From Hymenolepis diminuta (lineage: Eukaryota > Platyhelminthes > Cestoda > Cyclophyllidea > Hymenolepididae): 64,000 nt of DNA. Of this stretch, positions 21,814 to 33,369 are shown piece after piece (positions within the stretch are counted from its first letter, which is position 1; each line of letters starts with the position of its first letter). Below the pieces are notes generated by a model. That model was not told the origin of the DNA and searched no databases. It saw only the letters and a program-made list of their open reading frames with translations. Both the position numbers and the translations under genes were made by a program. Location: NCBI GenBank assembly GCA_900708905.1, contig CAADRB010000080.1, forward strand, positions 83,490 through 147,489, in the 5' to 3' direction.

Positions 21814-24800
21814 GTAAGATTTTTTGATAATCTAATTTGTTTGGGATTTACATTTTAACAAGTAGTTTTAACTTTTTTGAAAGGTAGCGAAGTGAATTTG
21901 TATGTTTTGAGTCGAATCTCGTTCACTACTTAGCTTTATCTCTACCGTTAGCATAAGAGCCTATAAAAAGCTGGATCACAACTTTAATATGTCTTGACCA
22001 GTAAAGCTATCATTAGGCTTGGAGCCATGTTTTTACAAATCTAATGATCTGCCAAAAGTCTAGCAGAGGGCAATGACCTCTCCTAAATAAATAGACACCT
22101 AGAGTTAAGTAGGATTGTGGGTATGGTAAATAGCTGGAGGTGAATACTGTGGAGGAAGGAGTGGGAAAATAGACTGGAAATCGGAAGGGAGGACACGAAA
22201 CATCAACACTGAGCAAATAAAATTCTGGCTCTGTTAAAGAGGGTCTATTGAGGTAGGGTAAGTGGTTTTTCAAATTTCTCGATCTTTGTTCGTTAATGGG
22301 CTGCCGATACAAACAATCAATGGACAGTTAAGATCCATAGAGATGAGTTAATATGTGCATACTATAAGATCTGTCCACTGTCGCACTACTTTTTTCGGAC
22401 TAACTGTTAATATGTCAAGAACAAATTATCAGGTTGTAACAGAAGTTCTGTGTTTAGAGCTTGATTACTTTAATGTACCTTGTTAATATTGTATGCTTAT
22501 CTATGGTAATTAATAAAATATTATTTCTTCTTTTAGAGTGTGTGATAATTATCGTTAATAATAACTATTTCTAGCCCTAATGTTCACTCCAAATAAAGAG
22601 CATATCAGGCACATTTTACTGTTTCAGTTTCATAGAGGAAATACGGCGAGCTCAGCAGCAAAAACACTCAAAGACACATATGGAAATGATGTGTTGTGAA
22701 TGAAAAGACCTGCAGAAGGTAGTTTTCTGCAGGTGGTTTCAAAAAGGATGACTTCAGCTTGAAAGATGAACCGAGAGCAGGATGCTCGAAAAACTTAATT
22801 CTGAGCAATTGCAAATTGCTACTGATGAAAATCCAACCTGTGTTACTAGAGAATTGCGCAAAACCTTTCGCATAAGCCGCCATATGACCATATATAGGGA
22901 AATGAAAAGACTTGGCTGGGAAAGTCTCNNNNNNNNNNNNNNNNNNNNNNNNNNNNNNNNNNNNNNNNNNNNNNNNNNNNNNNNNNNNNTGACCTGTTGT
23001 GTTTCACTGCGTTCTCGTGAACTTCAGGCACCTTTTTTAGATCCAGTCATAACTGACAGCGATGAGAAGTGGATTCTTTACAACAGTGTTAGGCGCAAAA
23101 GACAGTGGCTAAGTCAAGACAGTAGTTCAAGGCCAATTCCACAACCGAGACAATTGGAGACTGCATCCGAAGAAAATTCTTCTGTGTGTATGATGGGATT
23201 TGAAGGGAATTTTTTATTATGGCAATAAAACAATAACATCTGAAGTTTACTGTCAGCAGCTAACACGTTTAAAAGCAGTTAATGGCAGGAAAACGGCCTC
23301 TTTCGATGAATTGAAAAGGAGTGGTTCTGCACCATGATAATGCCAGACCCCACACTTCATGAACAACCGAAAATCTTGTTGAAGAATTTGGCTGGGAAGT
23401 CATGCATCACTCACCATATCAGGAGAATATGCTCCCGATCTTGCACTAATCGATTTTCATCTTTTCAGGAGCTTACAGGATCATTTGATAGGACAAAAGC
23501 TTACTTCTAGAGAAGAAGTGGAAATGAAGCTAGTTTCTTTTTTGAGCCCAAACTGGCTAAATTTTACGAAGAAGGAATAAGAGAGCTTATGGCAAGATGG
23601 GAAGATGCAATTAATAAAAATGGTGACTATGTTGAACCCCAAATAAATGTATTTTTGACAAAAATTTCACTTTAATTCAAAATAAAAAAATGGCCAGAAC
23701 TTCTGTAATAACCTGATATATCCATTTACCGATGTTTGTAGACCACTTGCCGAATTTGAATTGTCGCTCCAAGATAAATCCTGGTTAAGATCCTTCCAAA
23801 TATACTATTCCTAAAATTCCTGGGGAAAGGAAACCATTGTCTTTATTTATTGGGGTTCTTTGATAAAATTTCAATGGGTAACATGATAAAGTATCTGAAA
23901 TGTTCGGAAATAGATATTGCATATTTTAGGCCGGTGGTGGTGTGTTTGTCTGCGAAGTCAGAAGTTTACAGGTTTAGTATACATTAATACGAACGCAGTG
24001 AGCCAAGTGCTCAGTCGTACTGATTAAGCCTAGCAATACAGGAAGTAACAAAATTGGAGTTTCTTGAATGCACTAGGTAAGTGGTGGAAAATACTTTTCT
24101 AAGCGGGTACGGATATATGCATTGTAAATTGCTATTAATTCTGGTTGTATTTAGTTATGTCTTACACTGATTTGCAGTTGACAGGAATAATTCAAGATAT
24201 GGTAGATTTCCAACCAACCTTTCCTGGTGTTATGAAGGTGAGTATTCCGATTGCGTCTTATACCTAATACATAGAATTTATTCCACTTAATCAGTATGCC
24301 ACTCCAATTATTTCAAGGAATTTGAATCGTGGATTGATAACCATTTTCCAACTGAAGAAGAGAAGTCGAAATTCACGTTTGTCACTTGTGGAAATTGGGA
24401 TTTGCGTTACATGTAAGTCCACATTGAAATTCGTTTTCCCTCTCCAATTTATCAGTCCTATAAACTCATAAGCACATTAATAAATCATTTTGATTCTTCT
24501 TGATGTTAATAACGACCGCTTAGATGAGATTAGCCGATAAACGTCAGACTATTTCCCTTGCTATTTCGAAATCAGTCAGTTCTTGTTACAACAACGGGAC
24601 AGAGAGAACAGCTTCGACAAAGAGAATTATTGAAGAGTGAGAGAAGACTGATAGTAGGGAAGTGGTCTATAGGTGCTAGAAGTAGGGATAATAAAGTAGG
24701 GGAGGTGGTGGTCGTGTTTCAGTGGTATTGTGTGTCGTCCTATCTTTACAGATAACACAAAGTTCAGTAAGTAGTATAAACAGATGGAATGATCTTTGGA

Positions 24801-25715
24801 TAGATGAACGATTAGAGAGATTCTAAAACACGGCTGATATAAATCACTGGCCGAACGCTTAAAGCCCAAGTGGGTGAAGTGGATCAGTCACATTAAAACA
24901 GGTCTCTTTCGATTCTCAGTAGAGGCTTATATCAGACTGTTAAGGCTCAAGTGAGTAGAAACTCTTATTTTAAATGAAAAAAACCAGGCATGAGCAAAAT
25001 GGATAAAAAGTATCGCTCTAGGCGTTTGACGTCTTTCCATAATCAAGAACATTATTTATTCTAAAGTACAGAACTGCCTGTGTCGTAGATACATTGGATT
25101 AGTTTTATGACACTTTTGGAACCGAGTACCGGTCCTGAAATGATTAATCTACTTTCTTTTGTCCATGAGACATGTGAGGCCTGATTTCAGAAAGCAAATA
25201 CATGTAAAATTTATTTTAAAAATTGACCTTCCAGATCGCAGTTTAGGTTTTCGTGCTACTATTTTTATTCATCGTTTCGACCTCAAATATTCTTAGTTGT
25301 CAATGCCTTGTTGTTCTAGGTTGCCACATCAGGCCTCTTTATGGAATATCACAGTTCCTCCTTATTGTCGCCGTTGGGTTGATGTTAAGAAGGTCAGCTA
25401 TTTGTCGCTAATGTTATTTCACTAGATTTCGTATGTATTAAGACTTGAATAGGTTACGTGAAGATCACAATTTCAAACGCTTTAATTTTACCTGATTACA
25501 GGCGTATTTGGATTTCACAGGTCAACGTCCTGCTGGTTTAATTTCAATGCTAAAAAACTTGAATTTATCTCACGAGGGACGTCTACATAGTGGTATTGGT
25601 TAGTAGATTTTATTTTTTTGGATTAGATTCCCTTCTTCTAGATGATTGTCAAAATATCGCCAAAGTGCTGCGCTTTCTAGTTCAAGAAAATGCTGATCTT
25701 CGATATTCCGAGTAG
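21589..25715 (+). CDS. ERI3: ERI3-like DEDDh 3'-5' exoribonuclease, 6 exons (5' end not defined)
   Basis: Exons 21589-21813, 24178-24237, 24318-24412, 25320-25392, 25502-25598 and 25642-25715 join in one frame to 207 residues. Motifs in order: LVLDFEATC (catalytic D22, E24), IHPQEIIEFP, LTGIIQDMVDFQP, FVTCGNWDL (D123), MLPHQ, LNLSHEGRLHSGIDDCQNIA (H180, D185). These are closer to vertebrate ERI3 (prion-interacting protein) than to ERI1, which has SLLTDGSWDM and a SAP domain. ERI-family nucleases trim structured RNA 3' ends such as histone mRNA, small RNA or 5.8S rRNA; the ERI3 substrate is poorly defined. The start codon is not identified: the first exon opens right after an acceptor-like CCTTTTAG, so an upstream exon is expected. 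The active site looks intact. Confidence 0.92.
22429..22450 (+). repeat. Mariner left terminal inverted repeat
   Basis: 22 bp, preceded by the TA target duplication; 20 of 22 bases match the reverse complement of 23695-23716. Confidence 0.93.
22929..22989. other. Assembly gap (61 N)
   Basis: A run of N inside the mariner transposase, between the helix-turn-helix and the first catalytic Asp. The missing length may not be exactly 61 bases. The gap probably reflects repeat collapse during assembly. Confidence 0.98.
23695..23716 (-). repeat. Mariner right terminal inverted repeat
   Basis: Ends in AACCTGA followed by TA; partner of the repeat at 22429-22450. Confidence 0.93.
24178..24237 (+). 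CDS. ERI3: ERI3-like exon 2 of model
   Basis: Exactly 20 codons (LTGIIQDMVDFQPTFPGVMK) between TTTGCAG and GTGAGT. LTGIIQ.MVD is shared with vertebrate ERI3. Confidence 0.92.
24318..24412 (+). CDS. ERI3: ERI3-like exon 3 of model (ExoII motif)
   Basis: Acceptor ATTTCAAG, donor GTAAGT. Encodes FTFVTCGNWDLRYM, where the Asp after Trp is the third metal ligand. The terminal Met codon is split across the intron. Confidence 0.9.
25320..25392 (+). CDS. ERI3: ERI3-like exon 4 of model
   Basis: Acceptor TTGTTCTAG, donor GTCAGC. Completes MLPHQ and encodes VPPYCRRWVDVKK, which aligns with the YFKQWINLKKAY stretch of ERI3. Confidence 0.88.
25502..25598 (+). CDS. ERI3: ERI3-like exon 5 of model (ExoIII motif, part)
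   Basis: Acceptor GATTACAG, donor GTTAGT. Encodes AYLDFTGQRPAGLISMLKNL and SHEGRLHSGI; the His is the general base of the DEDDh class. Confidence 0.9.
25642..25715 (+). CDS. ERI3: ERI3-like terminal exon
   Basis: Begins after CTTCTTCTAG, follows a 43-nt intron, and encodes DCQNIAKVLRFLVQENADLR to the TAG stop. The last catalytic Asp spans the junction region (IDD). Confidence 0.9.
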
Positions 25716-25765
25716 TATCTGTCCCATTTGGAATGTAGAAAATGTAAAGTTAAAAAAAATGTTTC

Positions 25766-25771
25766 AATAAA
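25766..25771 (+). terminator. Polyadenylation signal AATAAA of the ERI3-like gene
   Basis: AATAAA 50 nt after the stop codon, in an A/T-rich context; the expected place for a compact 3' UTR. Confidence 0.75.
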
Positions 25772-25974
25772 TGAATTGAATGAATTGATCAAGCTTACCA
25801 TTTATAACGGTAAGGCCATATCATTTTACTGTCATAAATTGCTCGATAAATATTCAAATTAACTTTTAGAACAAACGGAACCTAAGATAAGCTGAATGTC
25901 TTTATTCTGTGAGCATATAATTTAGTCGATAAAACATCTAATGGAGACGTAAATTAGACCTTGAGCATATTGTC

Positions 25975-26440
25975 CCGTTTTACACAACAAACCTGCCTAT
26001 CGAAGTAATAATATGGGGACAGATTGTACACTCGGAAACAAGTTGTGCCGGAACGAGTTTAGGCATGGAGAATTCCATAGAGATCATGAGACGCGTTACT
26101 TTTACACTACCTCTGACTGATGGGTACAACTTCACCTCATTATTGGCCACCTGAACAGGAGTTGTAGTAGGAAACACCTTAGGAGAGAAGGTAAAACCCG
26201 GGATTAAGTAGAATTTTCAAAAGAATGGTGATAGATGTGTTAGGAACATCAGATGACAAATTGGCCTCAATTTTCGCATAGAGAACCTTTATATCTGCGG
26301 ATAAGCCCTCAAACATTTGTAAAAAACTGAGCGATCCACTGCCTGCTGAAAAACTAAGGACTTTGTTTTCAGCATTGTAGAAATCGTCAGAGATGGGAAG
26401 TAATTTGTTGGTCTTCTGGGACCATTTGTTGCATATCTTT
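25975..26440 (-). pseudogene. Protein-like remnant, unrecognised, minus strand
   Basis: On the minus strand two adjacent frames read like protein. The upstream one has ISDDFYNAENKVLSFSAGSG and MFEGLSADIKVLYAKIEANL. After a frame change near 26190 it is followed by FPTTTPVQVANNEVKLYPSV and MISMEFSMPKLVPAQLVSEC. Composition and the continuity across the shift suggest a decayed coding segment, perhaps a retrocopy or an exon pair with a lost junction. I do not recognise the family. It starts about 260 bases downstream of the ERI3-like stop on the opposite strand. Confidence 0.4.
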
Positions 26441-28530
26441 TGAAAGATATAATATGTATTTGTAATCTGTTAGAAGAAATGACAATTATTTTCCCCCGCT
26501 CCCAATATTTCTTCTATGAATACAAATGTAATTTCTTTCTTTATTTCCCCATCGATAAAAGGCAGTTAATAATTATACTTATTTATTTAAGCCGATACCG
26601 ATTGGGATCGAGTTTCGTTAATACACTCGTGTTGACTATAACGCGTCTTGTGCTCTGTCGTGGGTTATTAGCTTCTGTGTTAAGTTGTCATATTACCGAG
26701 TTGTCTAGATTGTTGGTTCTGAGGGATTACTACCAGAACTTCTAGTTGGTTACGTTATAGCATAATCATTTTGATATAAAACGAATGCTACGCTTTCAGA
26801 ATTATTTTAAACATTTTGCTCACGTGAACATATAAGAACTGTAGTACTGAAAGCCATGATAAGGCAATCATTTACCTGTTATTGTACAAAACAAGTTTTG
26901 TTTTTTCACTAAGGGTAACCTCCCATGCCCCTAGTTCTAATCTTGCTGCTAATAATGATTCTTCCAATGATAAACAGTCTGCCTTCGTATGCCATTAATT
27001 ATAATCGATGGCCCAGCACTGATCCAAAACTTGGTCGCTTAAGTTGCTCATTAGATCTCGTTATAAAACACTTAATCCGAGAATTAAATAAATCGGACTT
27101 TTGCATCTCTAGATATATTTAAACAATTAAATGCAGCTGAAGAGACAATAATTCGTTAAATATCGAGAATAGGAAAAAATTACAGTGTCAAATGAGTGGA
27201 ACTTAAGATAATGTTTTAAAAATGTCTTATTTATTTATTTATTTATGATTTAGCAGCCTTTGAAAGCAGCTAAACATAATATGGGTCTTGCTAACCACTA
27301 TGTGTATATGGTTTAAGTTTATGGTAGGGGGAGGGGGAGGGGAAACAGATAGATTGATGAAATTTTGTAAATGAGGAATCAAAAAGGTGAAATCCTTCAC
27401 ATTATCTATGGTCATAATTTCATATAACTGGGGCCGAGACTGAAGCTATTGCCTTCATTATCTATAGAGTCTACCAGTAAGATTACTATCAATCTTACTA
27501 CATATAAAGACTAATTTAAATCGGAGTTGAACAATATCAATTATAAATTTTTTTCTGCTCTTCTTCCGATGATTTATATTTTCGGCCCACAAACTCACGA
27601 ACATTAATTTTATGATTCGTGGTGCAAATGTTCGGTTCTTGAGATCTCTCTCTAGTTTACCTATCTCGTTCGTTTAATCATTGCTATTTAATGTATTCTT
27701 GTTCATTCTTGATCATTCTTGGGTCATTTTGTATTGTCAGGTTGTATTAATAACTGGTGCAATTTCTTAGGGGATCTACGGAGAAGAACAGAGACTATCG
27801 GCATTATCAGAATTTTTGCTAGTAAGAATAAAATGTTGTTGCACCATTGACAACGTCGATAGATTTATAGATCAATAATAATAATTTTACATTAAAGTTT
27901 AATGTTTATTTGTATTAATAAATAATTTAGAGACTGAATATGATAATTCCGAACGGTTTTTATTTTTTTCTGGATAAATGGGCTTTCGAATGCAATAATC
28001 ACTTATAACGAGCATAAGGTATATCACAACTCGGCCTTTGAAGTCTAAACCACTGTTAAGTTGGATTATGCCGAAGATGTTTGTTTAAACAAACTGGACA
28101 AATAACAAAACTGTCGAAATAAGCCCTTCTCACTGCAATGAGGGGTAGGGAGCTTTCTTCATTCATATGGTATTTAAAAAAACCTAACTAAAATTTAATT
28201 TTCATTTAATTGTTTTTATTTATTTCAGGATTTCGGATTTAAAATTCGTGATTGTATGTTAGAAACAGAAACGAAATAAAGGACGAAGTTGGGAATTTTT
28301 CGGTAACGTGATTGATTCCGAAAAATATTTTTAAAACAATTTTTCAAGTTCAAAATACTTGCTAATATAATATTACTACGAAACGGTGGCTCGAAATGAT
28401 AGTCATCGGACCCTAATTACCTTTATAGCGAATGATCACATTTGAAATGAAATTCTATCAAGTGCTTTCTCTCCACACCATTAGCCAGACAAAATCATTT
28501 GGGTGGATATGAATTCTACTTGAGGCTGAT
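26441..28530. other. AT-rich stretch with little recognisable content
   Basis: Contains a (TTTA)n run near 27227-27246 and a purine run at 27327-27345. A segment at 27838-27865 (GTTGCACCATTGAC) is repeated at 38747 and may mark the edge of the ankyrin-related duplications. No gene is supported. Confidence 0.4.
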
Positions 28531-28539
28531 GTGAATTCA

Positions 28540-31200
28540 AATATACAGGAAGAAGATATTCAACTTCTTTATGTTTAGCCATTGAAACTCGAGGAGATCG
28601 CCTTATTGATGGCACGGGGAGCAAATGAAATATGTAAACCCGACAACGGATAAAGGCTATTCAAGTTTTTCCCTGAATATTTTAAAAATAAGTTCGTGTT
28701 CTGCAACTTCGGTATCAATTTTATATCCCGACACTTTGAAGTTCACAGCTTTTATTTCATTTGGTGGAATTTCAGCTACTATGCGAAATTCTCTATGAAA
28801 TTTCTGATATTCAAGAGTCAAAAGAGTACTGGTACAAGCGCTTCAAATGAAAGTAGATGTTAAATAAAAATTTATCTTTTTACGTTAAATTCTAATCTTA
28901 TCGTTAATTTCGTATAACTTTAATAAAATGGGTATTAGCATTTTTGTTAATTTAACAAATATATTTACATTACCTTAAATTTAATATTGTGTTTTATGAT
29001 GTTTATTATTGAAAAAATGTGTATTTAATATTAAAATTAATGTTTATTATGTAAACTTAGTTGGGAATATCATTTATGGGTCTAGCGAAATCAACGTGGA
29101 ATCTGCTACATTGTATCCTTATTGAAAACGCAACTATTGTATTTCCACGTAGTGGCATTTTGACATTTACGACAGGCCTTTAACAGTGGTACATGCTTAT
29201 TCGTTGATATCAGTTCAATACGTTTATCCTCTTCCGACTGTGTTCTTTTGGTTTATTCTGACATGACTAGAGTGAAATTGTCGCCGAACTGCGGATCTCC
29301 ACCACAAGATAATTTGGAGACGAGAGGCCGGTAATTAAGAGAGTTCTTTTGAGTAGATCAGAGAAGTGAGAAAGGCTATTCAGATAGACAAATTGGGATT
29401 AGGCGTTGGCTGCTGAAAACTTAAGTTTGCGTTTCCTCAATGTAATAAAATGTAATAACGAACTGATGAGACTTTTCACTCTATAAACAATGATCAATAT
29501 CTCTATATTTGTTAATTCATAGTTCCTTTTGGCTGTTGTTAGCGACCTGGAAGCATGAATCACAGAATTCTCTAAGCGATCTGGGAAAATTTTGAAGTCA
29601 GTCCTCCCACTCAGTAAATTTTCTTCGACGGCGATCAAAAATTTTAGGTCATATTGAGGTAAAATCACTTCTGATTGCAGCATGGATTTGAATTACACAG
29701 TAATGTTTCGATTCTTTGCAGACCAATACCTTGGAGTCTCTTATCATTAACTGTCAAAGTCCTGACTACTTCTAAGTTTATAGATTGAACAGACAACATC
29801 TGGAGATTTAGTGGACATGATTGGAATTACCAGCATTTTAGCTTTTCATCAACATAGGGAGGGGGGTTTCTTAGGTCATGCTTTGCGTCTTAAATTTAAG
29901 ACAGAATGCAAAATCGGAAATAAAATTTGTGGCACTTCATAGCCACGTTTGCTCCTGTTCTGCTGGATTATAGCTAATATCATGCAGAGCTGCCCTCAAT
30001 CTTCTGCATTCTTCACCCAAACTTTTTAAGGCGATTTGATGCTTCTCCTCCATCATAAATATTTAAACTCAATCAGATCAAATGACTTTATCCTTAAAAT
30101 TATAAATTGCCAAATATTACACATTCTCTAAGTTAAGACCGCGGATTGAATGTACGGAACAAGAACCTTTTAAAACTGCGTTCGATAATATTTAAAAGTA
30201 CGAAAGTCATTAGCCAGAAGTTGTTTAGTTTTTAATTAACTTAAAACTTTATGTTGAAAAATGATCAAGATGTAAAAAGTACCTATTGTAAGAGCTACTC
30301 AAGTGGATAGAGATCTAATTAAGTAAACAGATAAATATTTCTTTAGATGAACCGATCAAATACCTTGTCATTTTAAATGTCGCATCGTAACCGCAATGCG
30401 GGCAAGTGGTTTTTCTTTTATTTCAAAATTGGTTGAATGAACCTGGTTGAAATTTGCCATGTTTTTCTCATTTAAATTAGATGCAAAATGCTGTATTGGA
30501 TACAATTAACGAAATATTGGACGGAATTGGCGTTCCAAATCCCATGACTGTGACGGAAAAATGCTTTACAAATAAAGTGAGGGATATTTAAAGTATACGA
30601 TGCTATCAAATCTAAAGAAATTATCGCTCAAATAACATAAAATTCATAATTATTATAAAATTTTTGTAACTGATATCCAAAATCAAAAGAGAGCTCAGTA
30701 AATGTCCCCTCCACATTGCCTGCAAAATGAAAACCTTCGGAATGAGGCGGGTTCTGCTTGAGAGTGGCGCGAATCTAGATACACTGGACTTTCCTTATAT
30801 TTTGCCGTTCAGCGGGGATTTACGGAAGGTGGGGATTTGCTCCTACAATGTGGGTGGTTGGCTAATACTGAAAGTGACTTCAAGAATACGCCACTTATGA
30901 GGGCGTTGAAATGTAGCTTTATAAATATTGCTCGTTTTATAGTAAAGTATAATGAATCACCACTTTACCATATGGTTGAGGATTATAATACCGCTTTTGA
31001 GACGGTTTTCAATGTTTTTTTCATTTGCGATACCTTTTTCTGAATAATGTTTTATTGCCCAGGGAAACTTAGACTTAGCTCGTTGTTTAAACGAAGCTGT
31101 TGATCCAGATGTAAACATGTTATATAAATGTTGTTGGGCTCTGCATTGTACGGTCGGTAAAATTGATTTAGCAGAGCTGAATATCTCCTTTTGCAAAATA
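28540..31200 (+). pseudogene. Ankyrin-repeat gene remnant, copy A
   Basis: Ankyrin-type segments appear in order on the plus strand: SLCLAIETRGDRLI then, one frame away, LLMARGANEICKPDNG (28560-28650). An exon-like block follows at 30481-30567 (MQNAVLDTINEILDGIGVPN and MTVTEK, with AG before and GTGAGG after). Then come PLHIACKMKTFGMRRVLLES and GANLDTLD (30708-30785), LLLQCGWLANTESDFKNTPL and MRALKCSFINIARFIVKYN (30837-30953), and GNLDLARCLNEAVDPDVNML and ALHCTVGKIDLAEL (31063-31180). The consensus ankyrin features (TPL, G-N-L, LL-GA) are plain, but frames shift between repeats and stops interrupt, so I call it decayed. It is split by a gypsy fragment at 29399-29690. An exon structure with some of the interruptions as introns remains possible. 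Confidence 0.7.
29399..29690 (-). mobile_element. Ty3/gypsy-type retrotransposon fragment (RNase H region)
   Basis: A 94-codon open stretch on the minus strand contains NSVIHASRSLTTAKRNYELT and NIEILIIVYRVKSL. This matches the VIAYASRTLTKAERNY and E.L.IVWA.K landmarks that follow the RT domain in Ty3/gypsy pol. No RT palm motif, integrase or LTR was found next to it, so it is a short fragment lodged within ankyrin copy A. Confidence 0.75.
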
Positions 31201-31209
31201 TTATTTCAG

Positions 31210-32370
31210 AAAATTAAATGGTTTTCCCTATAATACATGCTTTAGAATGAGATGAAATTGAAAAGATTTCATTATTGTCGGTATGGGAAGTAAATAAAGT
31301 TGACCTTTCCATTCATCGACGTGTACCTAGTGCAGTAATTACAAGATATTCCAATCTCAAGACGTCCTTGGCCCCTCTGTAATCAGTTTTATCTACACGT
31401 CACTTTTATATGGACACTTTTATGTGTGCGATTTATTATTTCATAATTATTAATCACTTATATAGGATCATCATTTATTCATTTTGATGATTATTTTATA
31501 ATTTACCTTTAAAAATGATTGATTTTATGGGGATCATAACAACCTATCAAATCTGATGAACTTGGGACATACTCCTTAACGGAGATCGTATTTCACTTGG
31601 AAAGTTTAATTTGGTAACATTAAATTCTAAATATTCGTATTACATCTGGATTGTTTAAAATGCCTGATTTTTTACAAATAAATTACTTAATGATTTGACT
31701 TTTTCGATTATATAATAGGCTGGAGTTGTGATGCCGGACAGTAGGTTTTTACTCTCTTCAAATACTGTAGAAAGAGTAGCGGTATATCAGTGTAGATTCT
31801 ATAAGGTTGGTCTTGTTTTCCTGGTTACTAACACACCTGCTCGGAGCTCGTGTGTTAATCCCTAAAGTTAAGCATTTCGGGCTATTTTGACCCTCTCACC
31901 AAAGTTGTTTCTTGTGAGTATCTGTCGCTGGTTTTGAGATCAGGTATTGATTCTTGATTTGTCCAGATTTGGGTCCACTTTTAAAGTGTGGGAGTTCTTT
32001 GCAGAATTCACACTTAGCAAGTTAGAATAAATCGGATTTTGAATTCCTCTGCTAGAGTGGTTGCTGTGATAGTTCGGTATTTGCAGTTATGCTTAAGGGG
32101 TTCAGGAGCTTGCGAGCTTGCTTCTTGGATGCGTTTTGGCCATGCCAAACCTGAATATTTCAGATTTGTCAAGATATGTTATTAGAAATATCACGCGTTA
32201 CTGCCTCAAAACCAGCAAACAAATAGCCCGGAACTGGGTAAAAAGAAAAGGCCTCAGCAGCGAAGACTATTCAAAATGAAGCATAGGCAACGACCCACTA
32301 TTTAAGTATAGTATGACCAGTATGTAATTTTTGTAAATAATTAATAATTACAAGTATAAAACATGAAAAA
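31210..32370. other. No recognisable content
   Basis: AT-rich, without long open frames, repeat arms or family motifs that I can support. Confidence 0.4.
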
Positions 32371-32377
32371 TTAAAAC

Positions 32378-32614
32378 CTATCTTCCAGCGAAACTTTTCG
32401 TCATGACTTTTGAACGTTGGATCCGTCTAGAATCTTCAGTGCACTTTCTGGAGCGTCCCAAACAAAGGTCATTTTGATTGTTATTTTGAATTTCCGGAAT
32501 TCCACTGTCCCAGTTGGAGGAAGGTCGAAATAATCCTTGAGGATATCTAGTGAACCCGTTTGAAAATATCGCTGAAATGATTCCGGCGACGCACTCTAAT
32601 TCGGCCATCGACAC
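32378..32614 (-). other. Unrecognised open frame, weak coding character
   Basis: A 78-codon frame from ATG on the minus strand (MSMAELECVAGIISAIFSNG onward), hydrophobic at the start and basic at the end. I recognise no domain. A chance frame is as likely as a gene fragment. Confidence 0.2.
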
Positions 32615-33081
32615 CTAATTTATATATCACGCAACTTAGCCATTCTCTGAAGATGTCTTCTGTCTATGTGACATTTGATTGCTGATCTTGTACATACTGT
32701 TGTGTTGGATGGCAACAGTAGTTCTAATAGCATTTAAAAGCCGACTGGAGAAGATTGAATCCATTGTGCTTTGCGCGCTGAATCGTTGGTCTGCTTGGTC
32801 TCGCTATGTATTGCACGCCTAATGACTCATATCTCAATTGTTAATAAACAAAACCTCGAAATCAGATGTCTGCACGCAGTTTGGACGAGTAACCCAGCTC
32901 TTCTTCCCTCCGCACACTCTCTCCCTTTCTTCCCTCTTCCTCTTGCATCGTTCAATACATCAACAGTCCATCTCAACTAAGGTTATTCTGATTTGGAGAA
33001 GGTTGTTGAGACCTGTTAGACTAACTTGGTTAGATTATAAATGATATTGTACTGCAAACCAAAGTTTATGCTGTGCTGGCT

Positions 33082-33102
33082 AGTAGTAATAGCATTACTA
33101 CT
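33082..33102. repeat. Small hairpin beside an ACT-triplet run
   Basis: AGTAGTAAT (33082-33090) pairs exactly with ATTACTACT (33094-33102) around a 3-nt loop, followed by further ACT triplets. Confidence 0.5.
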
Positions 33103-33369
33103 ACTACTGCACTGTAGTAGCTGATAAAATGTAGGGAGGTACATAATGTAAAAGTGTCCGTTGGCCGAGACACCTTTAATTGCCCAAAGCATGTCTGGAT
33201 ACCGATAATGGTCCTTTTCATTTTTTTGAGCTCAAATGCGGAAGCTTTAATTCTATATGAGCTGAACTAGTGAGACGAAAAGTTACTGACGTTCTTGCTG
33301 AGAACGGCTTACAACAATTATTGTCACGTGAAAACATGCTTTGCTTATCAGTTTAACAGATCCTCTGCA

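Larger units (their letters stand above)
22429..23716 (+). mobile_element. Full-length mariner element, inactivated
   Basis: 1,288 bp, flanked by TA on both sides (22427-22428 and 23717-23718) and bounded by 22-bp inverted ends: TCAGGTTGTAACAGAAGTTC at 22429, and its reverse complement with two mismatches at 23695-23716. The transposase is sense to the host gene. It reads EHIRHILLFQFHRGNTASSA at the N-terminus and a helix-turn-helix (LRKTFRISRHMTIYREMKRL). Its catalytic triad regions are SDEKWILYN, LHHDNARPHT and LALIDFHLFRSLQ, giving the DD34D pattern across three frames. Several frameshifts and stops are seen, so it is dead. It lies inside the 2.4-kb ERI3-like intron. Confidence 0.93.

Noticed and set aside
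29938..30057. Minus-strand reading resembling MMEEKHQIALKSLG
   Set aside because: On recount the frame breaks after about 25 codons; too short and without a homologue.
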